Below, in pieces: positions 51,949 to 60,438 of a stretch of 64,000 nt of DNA; within the stretch, counting starts at the first letter, position 1, and every line of letters begins with the position of its first letter. Position numbers and translations under genes: made by a program. The notes below the pieces were generated by a model. That model was not told the DNA's origin. It saw nothing but the letters and a program-made list of their open reading frames with translations, and searched no databases. Source of the stretch: Leucobacter sp. wl10 (GTDB lineage Bacteria > Actinomycetota > Actinomycetes > Actinomycetales > Microbacteriaceae); assembly GCF_003569785.1 (NCBI RefSeq), contig NZ_KZ983991.1:152188-216187 (forward strand), written 5' to 3'.

Positions 51949-52916
51949 GCACCACAGACAAGCAACCCGCAATCGTCGCGCACTCACTCGTCAAGCGGTA
52001 CGGTGCCCGTGACGTTGTCGCTGGGGTTGATCTGCACGTCGAGCGCGGCGAAGTGTTCGGGCTGCTCGGGCCGAACGGGGCTGGAAAGACGACCACCGTA
52101 GAGATGATCGCAGGTCTGCGTCGCCCCACGCAGGGCACGGTGCGGGTGCTCGGTCTTGACCCGTTAGCCGAGCGCGACGAGTTCACCAGATTGGTGTCGT
52201 TACAGCCGCAAGCCGCAAACCTGTTCCCAACACTCACCGTCGCGGAAACTCTCGAACTCTTCGGCTCTTTCTACGAGCGACCCCGAAGCGTGGAGGAAGT
52301 GATCGGGCTCGTGGGGCTTGAAGATTCACGAAACGTGCGAGTGAAGAAGCTCTCGGGTGGGCAATCGAGGCGGCTGCTCATCGCTGTCGCTGTGATCGGC
52401 AGACCGCGACTCGTGCTTCTTGATGAGCCCTCTGCCGGGCTTGATCCTGCCGCTCGGAGGGAACTGTGGAACCTGATCCGATCCCTCCGCGATCAAGCGG
52501 TCACGGTCTTGCTCACCACACATCACATGGATGAAGCGATGGAACTGTGCGATCACCTCGCCATTATGGTGTCCGGGCACATCGTGGCCGAGGGCACACC
52601 CGAGCAACTCATCGCAGAGCACAGCACAACCTCACGAGTGCGATTCATGGTGCCATCCGGAACCGACCCTGGCACAATCCTCGAAGCATCGTCGGGCGAA
52701 GAAGCCAAGATCAAGCCGGTTTCCGGTGCGCTACTCGTTCAGGTCGATACCGCAGACCCCGACGCTCTCCTACGGCGGGTGACGTTCCAGCGCGGTCTAC
52801 ACGCCACAGGGCTCCGCGTCGAAGCCACCTCACTTGAAGACGTGTTCCTAAAGCTCGCCGGAGAAGAACACCGCGACTGGACTACCGAACCACTGCCGGA
52901 TCCGATGCGACGATGA
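51945..52916 (+). CDS. ABC exporter ATPase
   Basis: A 323-residue ATPase of the DrrA/CcmA type. Walker A is GPNGAGKTT near residue 45, the signature is KLSGGQSRRL, Walker B is LVLLDEPSAGLDP and the switch His is in LLTTHHMDEA. A C-terminal DUF4162-like region (from about residue 225, ending in LEDVFLKLAGE) is typical of drug and peptide exporters. ATGA overlaps at both ends couple it to the regulator and to the second permease. The cargo is unknown; drugs, lipids or antimicrobial peptides are possible. Confidence 0.93.
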   Translation: MSTTDKQPAIVAHSLVKRYGARDVVAGVDLHVERGEVFGLLGPNGAGKTTTVEMIAGLRRPTQGTVRVLGLDPLAERDEFTRLVSLQPQAANLFPTLTVAETLELFGSFYERPRSVEEVIGLVGLEDSRNVRVKKLSGGQSRRLLIAVAVIGRPRLVLLDEPSAGLDPAARRELWNLIRSLRDQAVTVLLTTHHMDEAMELCDHLAIMVSGHIVAEGTPEQLIAEHSTTSRVRFMVPSGTDPGTILEASSGEEAKIKPVSGALLVQVDTADPDALLRRVTFQRGLHATGLRVEATSLEDVFLKLAGEEHRDWTTEPLPDPMRR

Positions 52917-53716
52917 GCCGTCCTCTAGCGTTCGGGCGAAACCAGTTTCGACAGCTCGCCCTCGCGCACAGTCTTGAGGCATTGCGTGACCGGCGCGGCA
53001 TGGTCACCATGCTTCTCATCTTTGGCGGCATGACCATCGGCCTCAGCGTGCTCGACCTCCTGGTCGCAGCAAACACCAAGTCGCGTCTTCCAGGTGCGCT
53101 CATGGGTGCAGGAGTGCTCGCCAGTTCCCTACCGCTGATTGCACTCATCGGGTTCACCAGCCTCGGGCTGACGAGTACCGCCGTGCCGCTGGCGAAGTAC
53201 CGCTCGAACGGTACCCTGCGGCAGCTCGGCACCACCGCTGTCAGTCGTACCCTGTTCATCGCGGCGCATCTTCCTATTCGACTCGCGCTCGGATTCATTC
53301 AGATCGTCATACTGCTGGCGCTCGCGGTGCTCTTCACACCCACCACCCTCGCCACGCTTTCAAGGGCAAGCACGCTGCTGGTTGCGGCGATGCTCCTGCT
53401 CCTGGCGCTCGGATATCTGATCGGTGCTCGGTTTCAGAACCCCGAACGCACAATGAACTTCTCCTACATCCTCATCCTCGTGCTCATCGCGACCTCGGGC
53501 ACCGCGCTGCCACACAGCGCGTTTCCCGATGCAGTTGGCGCGACATTGTCGTGGCTGCCGACAACGCTGCTAACCGAGCAACTTGCAAGCGAACTGCTCG
53601 GAACTTCCCCCGCGCCCATACCGCTCTGGCTGACTACGATCCTGCTCTTCAGCCTAGCCGCCGGAACGTTTGCCCTAGCTTGCAAGCTCTTCCAATGGAG
53701 TGACTCCGATGCGTGA
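52913..53716 (+). CDS. ABC-2 type permease, second subunit
   Basis: A 267-residue six-helix permease related to the first subunit. The segment AKYRSNGTLRQLGTTAVSRTLFIAAHLPIRLALGF lines up with the RERGLLRLFGTTPLRRP region of that protein. The ATG overlaps the ATPase stop (ATGA). Its 3' end runs 42 bases into the truncated antitoxin-like fragment on the opposite strand, marking the right boundary of the inserted unit. It likely pairs with the first permease in an exporter. Confidence 0.87.
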   Translation: MSRPLAFGRNQFRQLALAHSLEALRDRRGMVTMLLIFGGMTIGLSVLDLLVAANTKSRLPGALMGAGVLASSLPLIALIGFTSLGLTSTAVPLAKYRSNGTLRQLGTTAVSRTLFIAAHLPIRLALGFIQIVILLALAVLFTPTTLATLSRASTLLVAAMLLLLALGYLIGARFQNPERTMNFSYILILVLIATSGTALPHSAFPDAVGATLSWLPTTLLTEQLASELLGTSPAPIPLWLTTILLFSLAAGTFALACKLFQWSDSDA

Positions 53717-53893
53717 AGCCTGTAGAGCGTTGAATCTATGTGCCAGTTCGTCGGCGTTCGTCGCGCCGGTCGCCTCCGTCAGGAGCCGCTGCGCCTCGGC
53801 GGTGCCCTCCGCGCCTCGGCGCACAGTACCGGGCTTCACCGTGAGGTCGCCGCGCTCAGCGCGCGCCGCCAGCTCGTCGTGGTCTGTGCTCAT
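53675..53893 (-). pseudogene. Truncated antitoxin-like gene
   Basis: From the ATG at 53893 the sequence (DELAARAERGDLTVKPGT..., EAQRLLTEATGATNADEL) matches the N-terminal half of a small actinobacterial protein that I recall as annotated antitoxin-like. Full-length members continue with a DNA-binding ribbon-helix-helix-like C-terminus. Here the similarity ends after about 50 residues, at the junction with the ABC permease gene, and the last ~20 residues (from FNALQASRIG) are encoded by the other segment. I infer that insertion of the ABC unit cut this gene. No toxin gene is adjacent. Confidence 0.5.
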
Positions 53894-53984
53894 GATGCCT
53901 GTTTCCCTTCGTCGAGCAATGCCGAACAGGCAAGAATAATGCACACAACCGATATTGCACGTCCACCAGTGCAGGAGGATCGAG

Positions 53985-54554
53985 ATGAGAGCTCAAGGAA
54001 TGAACGGCTTCGTCCTCGCTGCGGTCGTCGGGCTGTCAGTCGTCGTCGGGGCGATCGCAGTCGGTCAACCCGGGAACACCGGTTCTGCTGAGGCAGCAGA
54101 TCCGCTTCCGAGCGGGGTGTCGACCGATGGTATCGGGGATGGAGGGGTCGACCTCTCGACTGTTCGCGCGATGGCGGAGACAGATGAGTTCCAGATCTGG
54201 ACGGCCCGCGACAATTCGGACAACATCTGCGTCATCTCGCTGGCGAACGCTACCGGCAATGTCGCCGGGTACTGCGGCAGCGAGGAGCAAACCGTCAAGG
54301 CGGGCGTCCCCGGATCGATGCAGGTCGGCATCGCCGACGAGGGCGACACCTCGGTCACGGTACTGCAAACGTACTTGCTCCCGGACGGAGCCGACGCGGC
54401 AGCGGCGGCGAAGCAGATCCCCGGATCCCAGGCATTCGGGCAGCTCGTGGTCCGGTACGGCCCGATGGAGCTTGAACGCACCACGACGATCTCCGTTCCT
54501 GCGGAGAACGGAGAAGTATCACTGACGGTGTTCGGGCGCGACTCCCTGTCATAG
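53985..54554 (+). CDS. Membrane-anchored or secreted protein of unknown function
   Basis: A 189-residue protein. The ATG at 53985 has AGGAGG six bases upstream. A hydrophobic segment at residues 8-26 (FVLAAVVGLSVVVGAIAVG) acts as a signal anchor, followed by an extracellular domain of about 160 residues with two cysteines (DNICVIS, AGYCGSEE) that may form a disulfide. I do not recognise the family. G+C content is intermediate between the island and the host chromosome. It stands alone between the truncated antitoxin and a convergent membrane-protein gene. Confidence 0.7.
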   Translation: MRAQGMNGFVLAAVVGLSVVVGAIAVGQPGNTGSAEAADPLPSGVSTDGIGDGGVDLSTVRAMAETDEFQIWTARDNSDNICVISLANATGNVAGYCGSEEQTVKAGVPGSMQVGIADEGDTSVTVLQTYLLPDGADAAAAAKQIPGSQAFGQLVVRYGPMELERTTTISVPAENGEVSLTVFGRDSLS

Positions 54555-54599
54555 CTCGGGCACTACGGGTGAAGACGAGTCGTCGCATGCCGGATGCCC

Positions 54600-55406
54600 C
54601 TACGGCAGCAGCCGCTCCACCAGTTCGTCAGGGGTGACGCCCTCCGCGCGAGCGGCGGCGGCGATGCGCTCGAGCGACGCCCGCGAGAGACCTGTCGCAT
54701 CCGCAGGCCCCTGAACTCCCGTGTCCGAGGCCACAGGGCGGCTGGGCGGCGGCGTGCGTAGCAGCAGGGACATCACGGGCAGCACCACGATCCCCAGAGC
54801 GGCGAGGATCCACACGATGCCCGTCGCCTGCAGATACACGTCGTCCTCGTCGCCCGCCACCTCCCAGATCAGCAGCATCGTGAGCAGCACGCCGAGGGCG
54901 AGCAGAGCCAGCGTCGTCAGCAGAGCCGCGCGCACGGACCTGCGGTCGTGGGAGACGAGCAGCAGGAGCAGCGAGGCGATCGCGCACGCGCCGGTGAGGA
55001 TCACCATCGTGATCGTGAGCTTGAAGGGGTCCTCGTCCCAGCCGGGCTCCACCCAGATCATCCAGAGCATCCGGGCGAGCGTGGCCGCGGAGACCGCGAC
55101 GGTGATCCAGCCGAACCACTGCACGGGCCGCCCGATCAGCGCGGCGCCGCAGAGCACCGCCACGCTGAACACGCCGGTCAGCGCGGTCGTACCGAGCACC
55201 TTCGAGGCGGGCTCGGAGGTCGCACCGCCGAGCAGCACGGCGATGCCCGCGACAGCAGCGATCGCGAACGACGCCACCATCACCACGACGATCCAGCGGC
55301 GGATGCGGTGCGCGAGGGGCTTCGGCGCGCGGGGTCCGGGAGCGGCCGGTCCCGGATCCGCGGGTGCCGGACCGGGAGGGCCGGGGACGATCGGGGGTGC
55401 GGTCAT
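54600..55406 (-). CDS. Proline-rich N-terminus, six-helix membrane protein
   Basis: A 268-residue protein with a Pro/Gly/Ala-rich first 35 residues, then about six membrane helices (from IVVVMVASFAIAAVAGIAVLL near residue 38). It ends in a cytoplasmic tail that resembles a short helical motif (ASLERIAAAARAEGVTPDELVERLL), possibly a protein-interaction segment. No enzyme motif is seen. The ATG at 55406 has AAAGGA six bases upstream. It follows coaBC after 21 bases and is probably co-transcribed, but no link to coenzyme A is evident. Confidence 0.75.
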   Translation of the reverse strand: MTAPPIVPGPPGPAPADPGPAAPGPRAPKPLAHRIRRWIVVVMVASFAIAAVAGIAVLLGGATSEPASKVLGTTALTGVFSVAVLCGAALIGRPVQWFGWITVAVSAATLARMLWMIWVEPGWDEDPFKLTITMVILTGACAIASLLLLLVSHDRRSVRAALLTTLALLALGVLLTMLLIWEVAGDEDDVYLQATGIVWILAALGIVVLPVMSLLLRTPPPSRPVASDTGVQGPADATGLSRASLERIAAAARAEGVTPDELVERLLP

Positions 55407-55427
55407 GACGGTCCTTTCTCGCGGAGC

Positions 55428-56792
55428 TCAGCGGCTCAGCGCCCTCAGCTCCTCGCGCACCGCGTCGAGCAGGCGATCCGCCACCTCCCGCTTCGAGCCC
55501 GAGGCCTTGCGGGCGACGCGACCGTCGGCGTCGAGCACGTGCACCGTGTTCTCGCCGCTCTCGAAGCCCTCGCTCCAACCCACGGCGTTCACCGCGAGCA
55601 GGTCGACGCCCTTTCGAGCGAGCTTGCGCCGACCCCGCTCGAGCAGCTCCTCGACGGCCTCCGCGCCGGCTTCGGCTGCGACCGTCTCGGCCGCGAAGCC
55701 GACGATCAGCTGCCCCGGACGCCGGTCGCCGACCAGGCCGACCAGGATGTCCGGGTTCTCCACGAGCGTGAGCGTGGGAGCCCGATCCGGGGAGTCCTCC
55801 TTGCGGATCTTGTGCTCGGCGACCTCGGCGACGCGGTAGTCGGCCACGGCCGCGGCCATGATGACGGCCTCGGCTCCGGGCGCGGCGGCACGGGCGGCGG
55901 AGTCGAGCTCGGCGGCCGTACCGACCGGGACGATCCGCACGCCCGGGCGATCCCGGACATCGGCCAGCACGGCCTCGTCGACGTTCGCCGCGAGCAGCAC
56001 CACCTTGGCCCCCCGGTCCGCGGCGGCCGCGGCGACCGCCACGCCCTGCCTGCCGCTCGAGCGGTTGCCGAGGTAGCGCACCGGGTCGATCGGCTCGCGC
56101 GTGCCGCCCGCGGTCACGAGCACCCGCACGCCGTCGAGATCGCCGGGCGGCACCGGATCGGCGGGCGGCGTCGCGCCGTCGGCCGGGGCGTCCGCCTCTG
56201 AGGGCGGCGTCGCGTCGGCGGGTTCGGGATCCGGCGCCGTCCCCGGCCGCCCCCCCGCCGCTCCGGCCTCCTCCAGCATCTCCCGGGCGCGCGCCGCGAT
56301 CTGCTCGGGCTCGCTCATGCGGCCGGGCCCGCTGTCGTCGCCCGTCAGCCTCCCGCTCTCCGGGCCGATGAACTCGACGCCGCGCGAGCGCAGGATCGCG
56401 ACGTTGTCCTGCGTCGACGGGTGCTGCCACATCTCGCTGTGCATCGCGGGGGCCACGAGCAGCGGGGCCCGCGTGGCGAGCAGGGTCGTGCCGAGGAGGT
56501 CGTCGGCGAGCCCCGCGGTCATGCGAGCGAGCGAGTGGGCGGTGGCCGGGGCCACGATCACCAGGTCGGCGCGCCGGCCCAGCGCCACGTGGCGCACCTC
56601 GGGCACGTCCTCGTGCACGGAGGTCGTCACCGGGTGGCGGCTGATGGCCTCCCACGTCGGCCGGCCGACGAAGCGCAGCGCGTCTTCGGTGGGCACGACG
56701 TGCACGTCGTGGCCCTCCTCCACCAGCAGCCGCGCCAGCACGACGGCCTTGTACGCGGCGATGCCGCCGGTCACTCCCAGCACGATGTTCAT
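55428..56792 (-). CDS. coaBC: Bifunctional phosphopantothenoylcysteine decarboxylase/synthetase
   Basis: A 454-residue CoaBC (Dfp) that couples cysteine to 4'-phosphopantothenate with CTP and decarboxylates the product, two steps of coenzyme A synthesis. The N-terminal flavin domain has GVTGGIAAYK at residues 7-16, an active-site His in EVRHVALG, PAMHSEMW (PxMNxxMW variant with His for Asn) and a substrate clamp. The C-terminal synthetase domain has VTAGGTREPIDPVRYLGNRSSGRQG near residue 231 and the lysine in ELAEHKIRKEDS (here VAEHKIRKED). A 35-residue acidic insert near residue 185-220 separates the domains. The His in place of the usual Asn in PAMNxxMW is worth noting. Confidence 0.95.
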   Translation of the reverse strand: MNIVLGVTGGIAAYKAVVLARLLVEEGHDVHVVPTEDALRFVGRPTWEAISRHPVTTSVHEDVPEVRHVALGRRADLVIVAPATAHSLARMTAGLADDLLGTTLLATRAPLLVAPAMHSEMWQHPSTQDNVAILRSRGVEFIGPESGRLTGDDSGPGRMSEPEQIAARAREMLEEAGAAGGRPGTAPDPEPADATPPSEADAPADGATPPADPVPPGDLDGVRVLVTAGGTREPIDPVRYLGNRSSGRQGVAVAAAAADRGAKVVLLAANVDEAVLADVRDRPGVRIVPVGTAAELDSAARAAAPGAEAVIMAAAVADYRVAEVAEHKIRKEDSPDRAPTLTLVENPDILVGLVGDRRPGQLIVGFAAETVAAEAGAEAVEELLERGRRKLARKGVDLLAVNAVGWSEGFESGENTVHVLDADGRVARKASGSKREVADRLLDAVREELRALSR

Positions 56793-56859
56793 GCGTTCAT
56801 CATCCCACGCCCCTCGGCGCTGTCGCCGTGCGCCGCCGCACGCCTCGCCGCGCCGTGCC

Positions 56860-58032
56860 TCAGCCCGCCCGCACCAGCTCGACGGCCACCTCCATGTGCC
56901 GCGTGTGGGGGAACATGTCGAACACCCGCGCCTCGCGCACGGCGTACGAGGGCACGGCCTCGAGATCGCGCGCCAGGCTCTCGGTGTTGCAGCTCGAGTA
57001 GATCACCTGCCGCACGGGCGACGCCTCGAGCCACGCGCACAACTCGGCCCCGATCCCGCGGCGGGGCGGGTTCACGACGACGGACTCGGGCAGGGCCGCG
57101 GGATCGGCCGCGAGCGCGAACGCCGTCGCGTCCGCCACCTCGAAGCGCGCAGCGATCCCCGCCTCGCGCGCGCTGCGGCGGGCCGAGCGCACCGCGGCCT
57201 CGCTGATCTCGACGCCGAGCACGCGACGGGCGCGAGCGCCCCCCGGGGCCCGCTCGGCGGCGTGCAGCGCGAAGCCGCCCACGCCGCAGTACAGGTCCCA
57301 GAGCGACGCGGGGTTCTCGCGCGCCACCCACGCCGCGGCCTGCGCGTAGAGCTCGCGCGCCACGCCCGTGTGGGTCTGGAAGAAGCTCCGGGGGCGCAGG
57401 TGCAGCGGCACGCCGTCGCCGAGATCCATCGCGAGCGAGGAGCCGAGCAGCGTCTCCTCCCGCTCCCCCTCCAGCACGGCCCGGTGCTCGGGCAGCAGGT
57501 TGACCGAGACCACGGCGGCGTTCGGGATCGCGCGGCGCAGCGCGGGAAGGCCCCTGCGCAGCGCCGCGAGACCTCGCTCGCTGCGCACGACGAACCGCAG
57601 CATGAGTTCGCCCCCGGCGGAGACTCCACCGGGGGCCTCCGTCACGTGCACGAACTTCAGCTCGCCGCGGCGGCGCGGCACGTCGTAGGGCGGCAGCCCG
57701 GTCGCTTCGAGGAAGGAGGCGAGGCGAGGGATCGCCCGGCGGATCCCGGGCGACTGGATGAGGCAGTCGCGCAGGTCGACCCCCTCGCCGTCCGGCCCGA
57801 GGATGCCGAGGGTCACCGACGCGGGCCGGCCGCCGACGACCAGTTTCGCCTTGTTGCGGAAGTCGCGCACGCCGCCCGCGACGCTCGGCAGCCAGGTGGA
57901 GGCGGGCACGGACGGCAGCAGGTCGCGGCAGCGCCGCTCCTTGGCGCGCAGCTGCTCGTCGTAGGGGGTCTCGATGAGGGCGCAGCTGCGGCAGCGCCCC
58001 GCCTCGAAGTAGTCGCAGCGCGGGAGATCCAT
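56860..58032 (-). CDS. rlmC: 23S rRNA (uracil-C5)-methyltransferase RlmC-like
   Basis: A 390-residue SAM-dependent RNA m5U methyltransferase. N-terminal cysteines (C6, C14, C17 and a later D-C) form the [4Fe-4S] site of the RumA/RumB family. The SAM site is LWDLYCGVGGFALHAA near residue 243, the NPPRRG motif is near residue 320, and the catalytic Cys is in YSSCNTESLARDL. The short N-terminus without a TRAM domain points to RlmC (RumB) rather than RlmD. It follows the ferritin-like gene after 16 bases on the same strand and has no strong ribosome site. Confidence 0.9.
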   Translation of the reverse strand: MDLPRCDYFEAGRCRSCALIETPYDEQLRAKERRCRDLLPSVPASTWLPSVAGGVRDFRNKAKLVVGGRPASVTLGILGPDGEGVDLRDCLIQSPGIRRAIPRLASFLEATGLPPYDVPRRRGELKFVHVTEAPGGVSAGGELMLRFVVRSERGLAALRRGLPALRRAIPNAAVVSVNLLPEHRAVLEGEREETLLGSSLAMDLGDGVPLHLRPRSFFQTHTGVARELYAQAAAWVARENPASLWDLYCGVGGFALHAAERAPGGARARRVLGVEISEAAVRSARRSAREAGIAARFEVADATAFALAADPAALPESVVVNPPRRGIGAELCAWLEASPVRQVIYSSCNTESLARDLEAVPSYAVREARVFDMFPHTRHMEVAVELVRAG

Positions 58033-58048
58033 GGGGCTAGGGCTGGGG

Positions 58049-58768
58049 CTAGGCTGTGAGGCCCAGCCCGTCCATGCGGCGGATGTGGTCGGCGATGAGC
58101 TCGGTGAAGACCGGCTCGACCTCGTCGGCGTCGAAGGCGCGGTGCTCGCTGAGCAGCAGGACCGCGCGCGAGACGAGCAGCGTGTCGCCCACGAGCCGCC
58201 TGCCCCACAGCGCCAGCCAGCTCGAGAGCCCCTCGTCGGCGGCCAGCGCGTCGGCGAGCAGCTCTCTGACCTCCGTGCGCCCGCTGTCGCTGCTGAGGAT
58301 CTCGATCGCCTGGGCGCGGTAGCCGTCGCGCATGCCCTCGGCGAGGCTCGCGAAGAAGTCGTCGAAGAGGCCCCCCACGAGATACAGCGAGAGCACGTGC
58401 TGGTGCCAGTCGGCGGTGTCGATGCGCTCCACGTACTCGTCGATCACGCGGGAGAACGGCGCCATCACCACGTGGGGCTCCTCGTCGCGCCTGCGGATCT
58501 CGTCGGTGAGCCGCTGGTGCTTGGCGAGGGTCAGGCCCGCGACCCGGGCGAGCACCTCCTTCGCCTCGAGCGTCGGCGCCCCCGAGACCGCGCGGGTCGC
58601 CGCCTCGTACAGCTCGAGCTGCAGGTAGGCCGTGAGCCCGAGGAACGGCAGCATGCCGGGGGCGAACTCGGCGAGTTCGACTCGCTCGGTGTCGTTCCCC
58701 TCGCCGCGCGAGCGCAGCTTGCGCGCCGGAGCGCTCTTCTTGCGCAGCCCACGGATCCACTCGAACAC
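58049..58768 (-). CDS. Ferritin-like (MiaE-like) protein, Rv3210c family
   Basis: A 239-residue mostly helical protein with possible diiron ligands spread over four helices (for example LQLELYEAA, EAKEVLARVAGLTLAKHQ, DEYVERIDTADWHQ). The family is related to tRNA-hydroxylase MiaE and ferritin-like proteins, but no activity is established. The GTG at 58768 lies six bases after TAAGCT. It is divergent from the DEAD-box helicase gene, as I recall for Rv3210c and Rv3211. Together they resume the conserved block interrupted at 49.6 kb. Confidence 0.8.
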   Translation of the reverse strand: MFEWIRGLRKKSAPARKLRSRGEGNDTERVELAEFAPGMLPFLGLTAYLQLELYEAATRAVSGAPTLEAKEVLARVAGLTLAKHQRLTDEIRRRDEEPHVVMAPFSRVIDEYVERIDTADWHQHVLSLYLVGGLFDDFFASLAEGMRDGYRAQAIEILSSDSGRTEVRELLADALAADEGLSSWLALWGRRLVGDTLLVSRAVLLLSEHRAFDADEVEPVFTELIADHIRRMDGLGLTA

Positions 58769-58774
58769 CCTGAC

Positions 58775-58780
58775 AGCTTA
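58775..58780 (-). promoter_or_regulatory. -10 element for leaderless ferritin-like gene
   Basis: Minus-strand TAAGCT, six bases before the GTG start. Confidence 0.5.
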
Positions 58781-58917
58781 CCCTCGGGCGGCGGTCGCAC
58801 TGGAATAGACTGGGCCTCGTACGTATTCGCCGCGGGGGCACCGGATCCCCCGCCGCTGCGCCCTCGAGAAGGTGCGCGCAGCACACACACGCCGCACCGG
58901 CGCAGATAGGACGCAAC

Positions 58918-60408
58918 GTGACGACTTTCCTCGAACTCGGCGTCGACCAGGACATGGTCGACTCGCTCGCAGACCAGGGCATCATCGAGGCCTTCCCCAT
59001 CCAGGAGCAGACGATCCCCCTGGCTCTCGAGGGTCAGGACATCATCGGCCAGGCGAAGACCGGCACCGGCAAGACCTTCGGTTTCGGTCTGCCGCTGCTG
59101 CAGCGCGTCGGCGCGGATCCCGAACCGGGCGTGCAGGCCCTCGTGGTCGTGCCGACCCGCGAGCTGGCGGTGCAGGTGTACGAGGATCTCGAGCTGGCGG
59201 CGAAGAACCGCGCGGCGACCGTCGTGCCGATCTACGGCGGCAAGGCCTACGAGGGGCAGATCGAGCAGCTCAAGGACGGCGCGCAGGTGGTCGTCGGCAC
59301 CCCGGGCCGCCTGCTCGACCTTGCGAGTCAGCGCATCCTGAACCTCGGCGACGTGCGCGAGATGGTGCTCGACGAGGCCGACAAGATGCTCGACCTCGGC
59401 TTCCTCGCCGACATCGAGAAGCTCTTCGCGAAGACCCCGGCGACGCGCCACACCATGCTGTTCTCGGCGACCATGCCGGGCACGATCGTCACGCTCGCGC
59501 GGCGCTTCATGTCGAAGCCGATCCACATCCGGGCCTCCGATCCCGACGAGGGCGTGGCGCAGGCCAACATCGAGCACATCGTCTACCGGGCCCACTCGCT
59601 CGACAAGGACGAGGTGATCGGGCGCATCCTGCAGGCCGAGGGCCGCGGCAAGACGGTCGTCTTCATGCGCACCAAGCGCGCTGCGGCGAAGCTGCAGGAG
59701 GAGATGGTGGATCGCGGCTTCAACGCCGCCTCGGTGCACGGAGACCTCAATCAGGATCAGCGCGAGCGCGCCATGTCGGCGTTCAAGGCGGGCAAGAAGG
59801 ACATCCTGATCGCGACCGACGTGGCCGCGCGCGGCATCGACGTCGACGACGTGACGCACGTCATCAACCACACGGTGCCCGACGACGAGAAGACCTACCT
59901 GCATCGCGTGGGCCGCACGGGCCGCGCGGGGCGCACGGGCATCGCGGTGACGTTCGTCGACTGGGACGACCTGCACAAGTGGGCGCTCATCGACAAGGCC
60001 CTCGACTTCGGCGTGCCCGAGCCCGTCGAGACGTACTCCTCGTCACCGCATCTCTACGCCGACCTCAACATCCCGGAGGGCTCGAAGGGGCGGCTCAAGG
60101 CTACCCCCGTGAAGGAGCGCGCGCCGCGCGGCGGATCCTCGACGCGCGCGGGCGACGGCGGATCCGGCGAGGAGCGGAGCGGGGGCGGCCGCAAGCGCAC
60201 CCGGCGCCGCACGCGCAGCGCCAACCCGCAGGGGCCCGGCCGTCACGAGGCCCACGGGCACGAGCAGCACGGCCACGACACGGAGGGCGGCGGCGAGCCC
60301 GGGGCTCCCCTGCTGCAGGAGCCGGGCGAGGGATCGGCGCCCAAGCGCCGCCGCCGGCGGCGGACCGGGGGGTCCGGCGACGGCGGAGCCGACGGCTCTG
60401 CCCAGTGA
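58918..60408 (+). CDS. rhlE: DEAD-box RNA helicase (RhlE-like)
   Basis: A 496-residue ATP-dependent RNA helicase. Q-motif FPIQEQTIPLAL, Walker A AKTGTGKT (46-53), PTREL (80), VLDEADKML (DEAD at 152-155), SAT (183-185), VFMRTKRAAAK, DVAARGIDVDDV and HRVGRTGRAGRTG are all present. After about residue 390 a basic, Gly/Arg-rich tail (RKRTRRRTR, KRRRRRR) without fixed structure follows, which probably binds RNA. The GTG start has AGGA seven bases upstream. It corresponds to Rv3211 and works in RNA unwinding, ribosome assembly or cold adaptation. Confidence 0.95.
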   Translation: MTTFLELGVDQDMVDSLADQGIIEAFPIQEQTIPLALEGQDIIGQAKTGTGKTFGFGLPLLQRVGADPEPGVQALVVVPTRELAVQVYEDLELAAKNRAATVVPIYGGKAYEGQIEQLKDGAQVVVGTPGRLLDLASQRILNLGDVREMVLDEADKMLDLGFLADIEKLFAKTPATRHTMLFSATMPGTIVTLARRFMSKPIHIRASDPDEGVAQANIEHIVYRAHSLDKDEVIGRILQAEGRGKTVVFMRTKRAAAKLQEEMVDRGFNAASVHGDLNQDQRERAMSAFKAGKKDILIATDVAARGIDVDDVTHVINHTVPDDEKTYLHRVGRTGRAGRTGIAVTFVDWDDLHKWALIDKALDFGVPEPVETYSSSPHLYADLNIPEGSKGRLKATPVKERAPRGGSSTRAGDGGSGEERSGGGRKRTRRRTRSANPQGPGRHEAHGHEQHGHDTEGGGEPGAPLLQEPGEGSAPKRRRRRRTGGSGDGGADGSAQ

Positions 60409-60438
60409 GCGGGATCGGGGCCGGCGGCAGGCGCCCGG

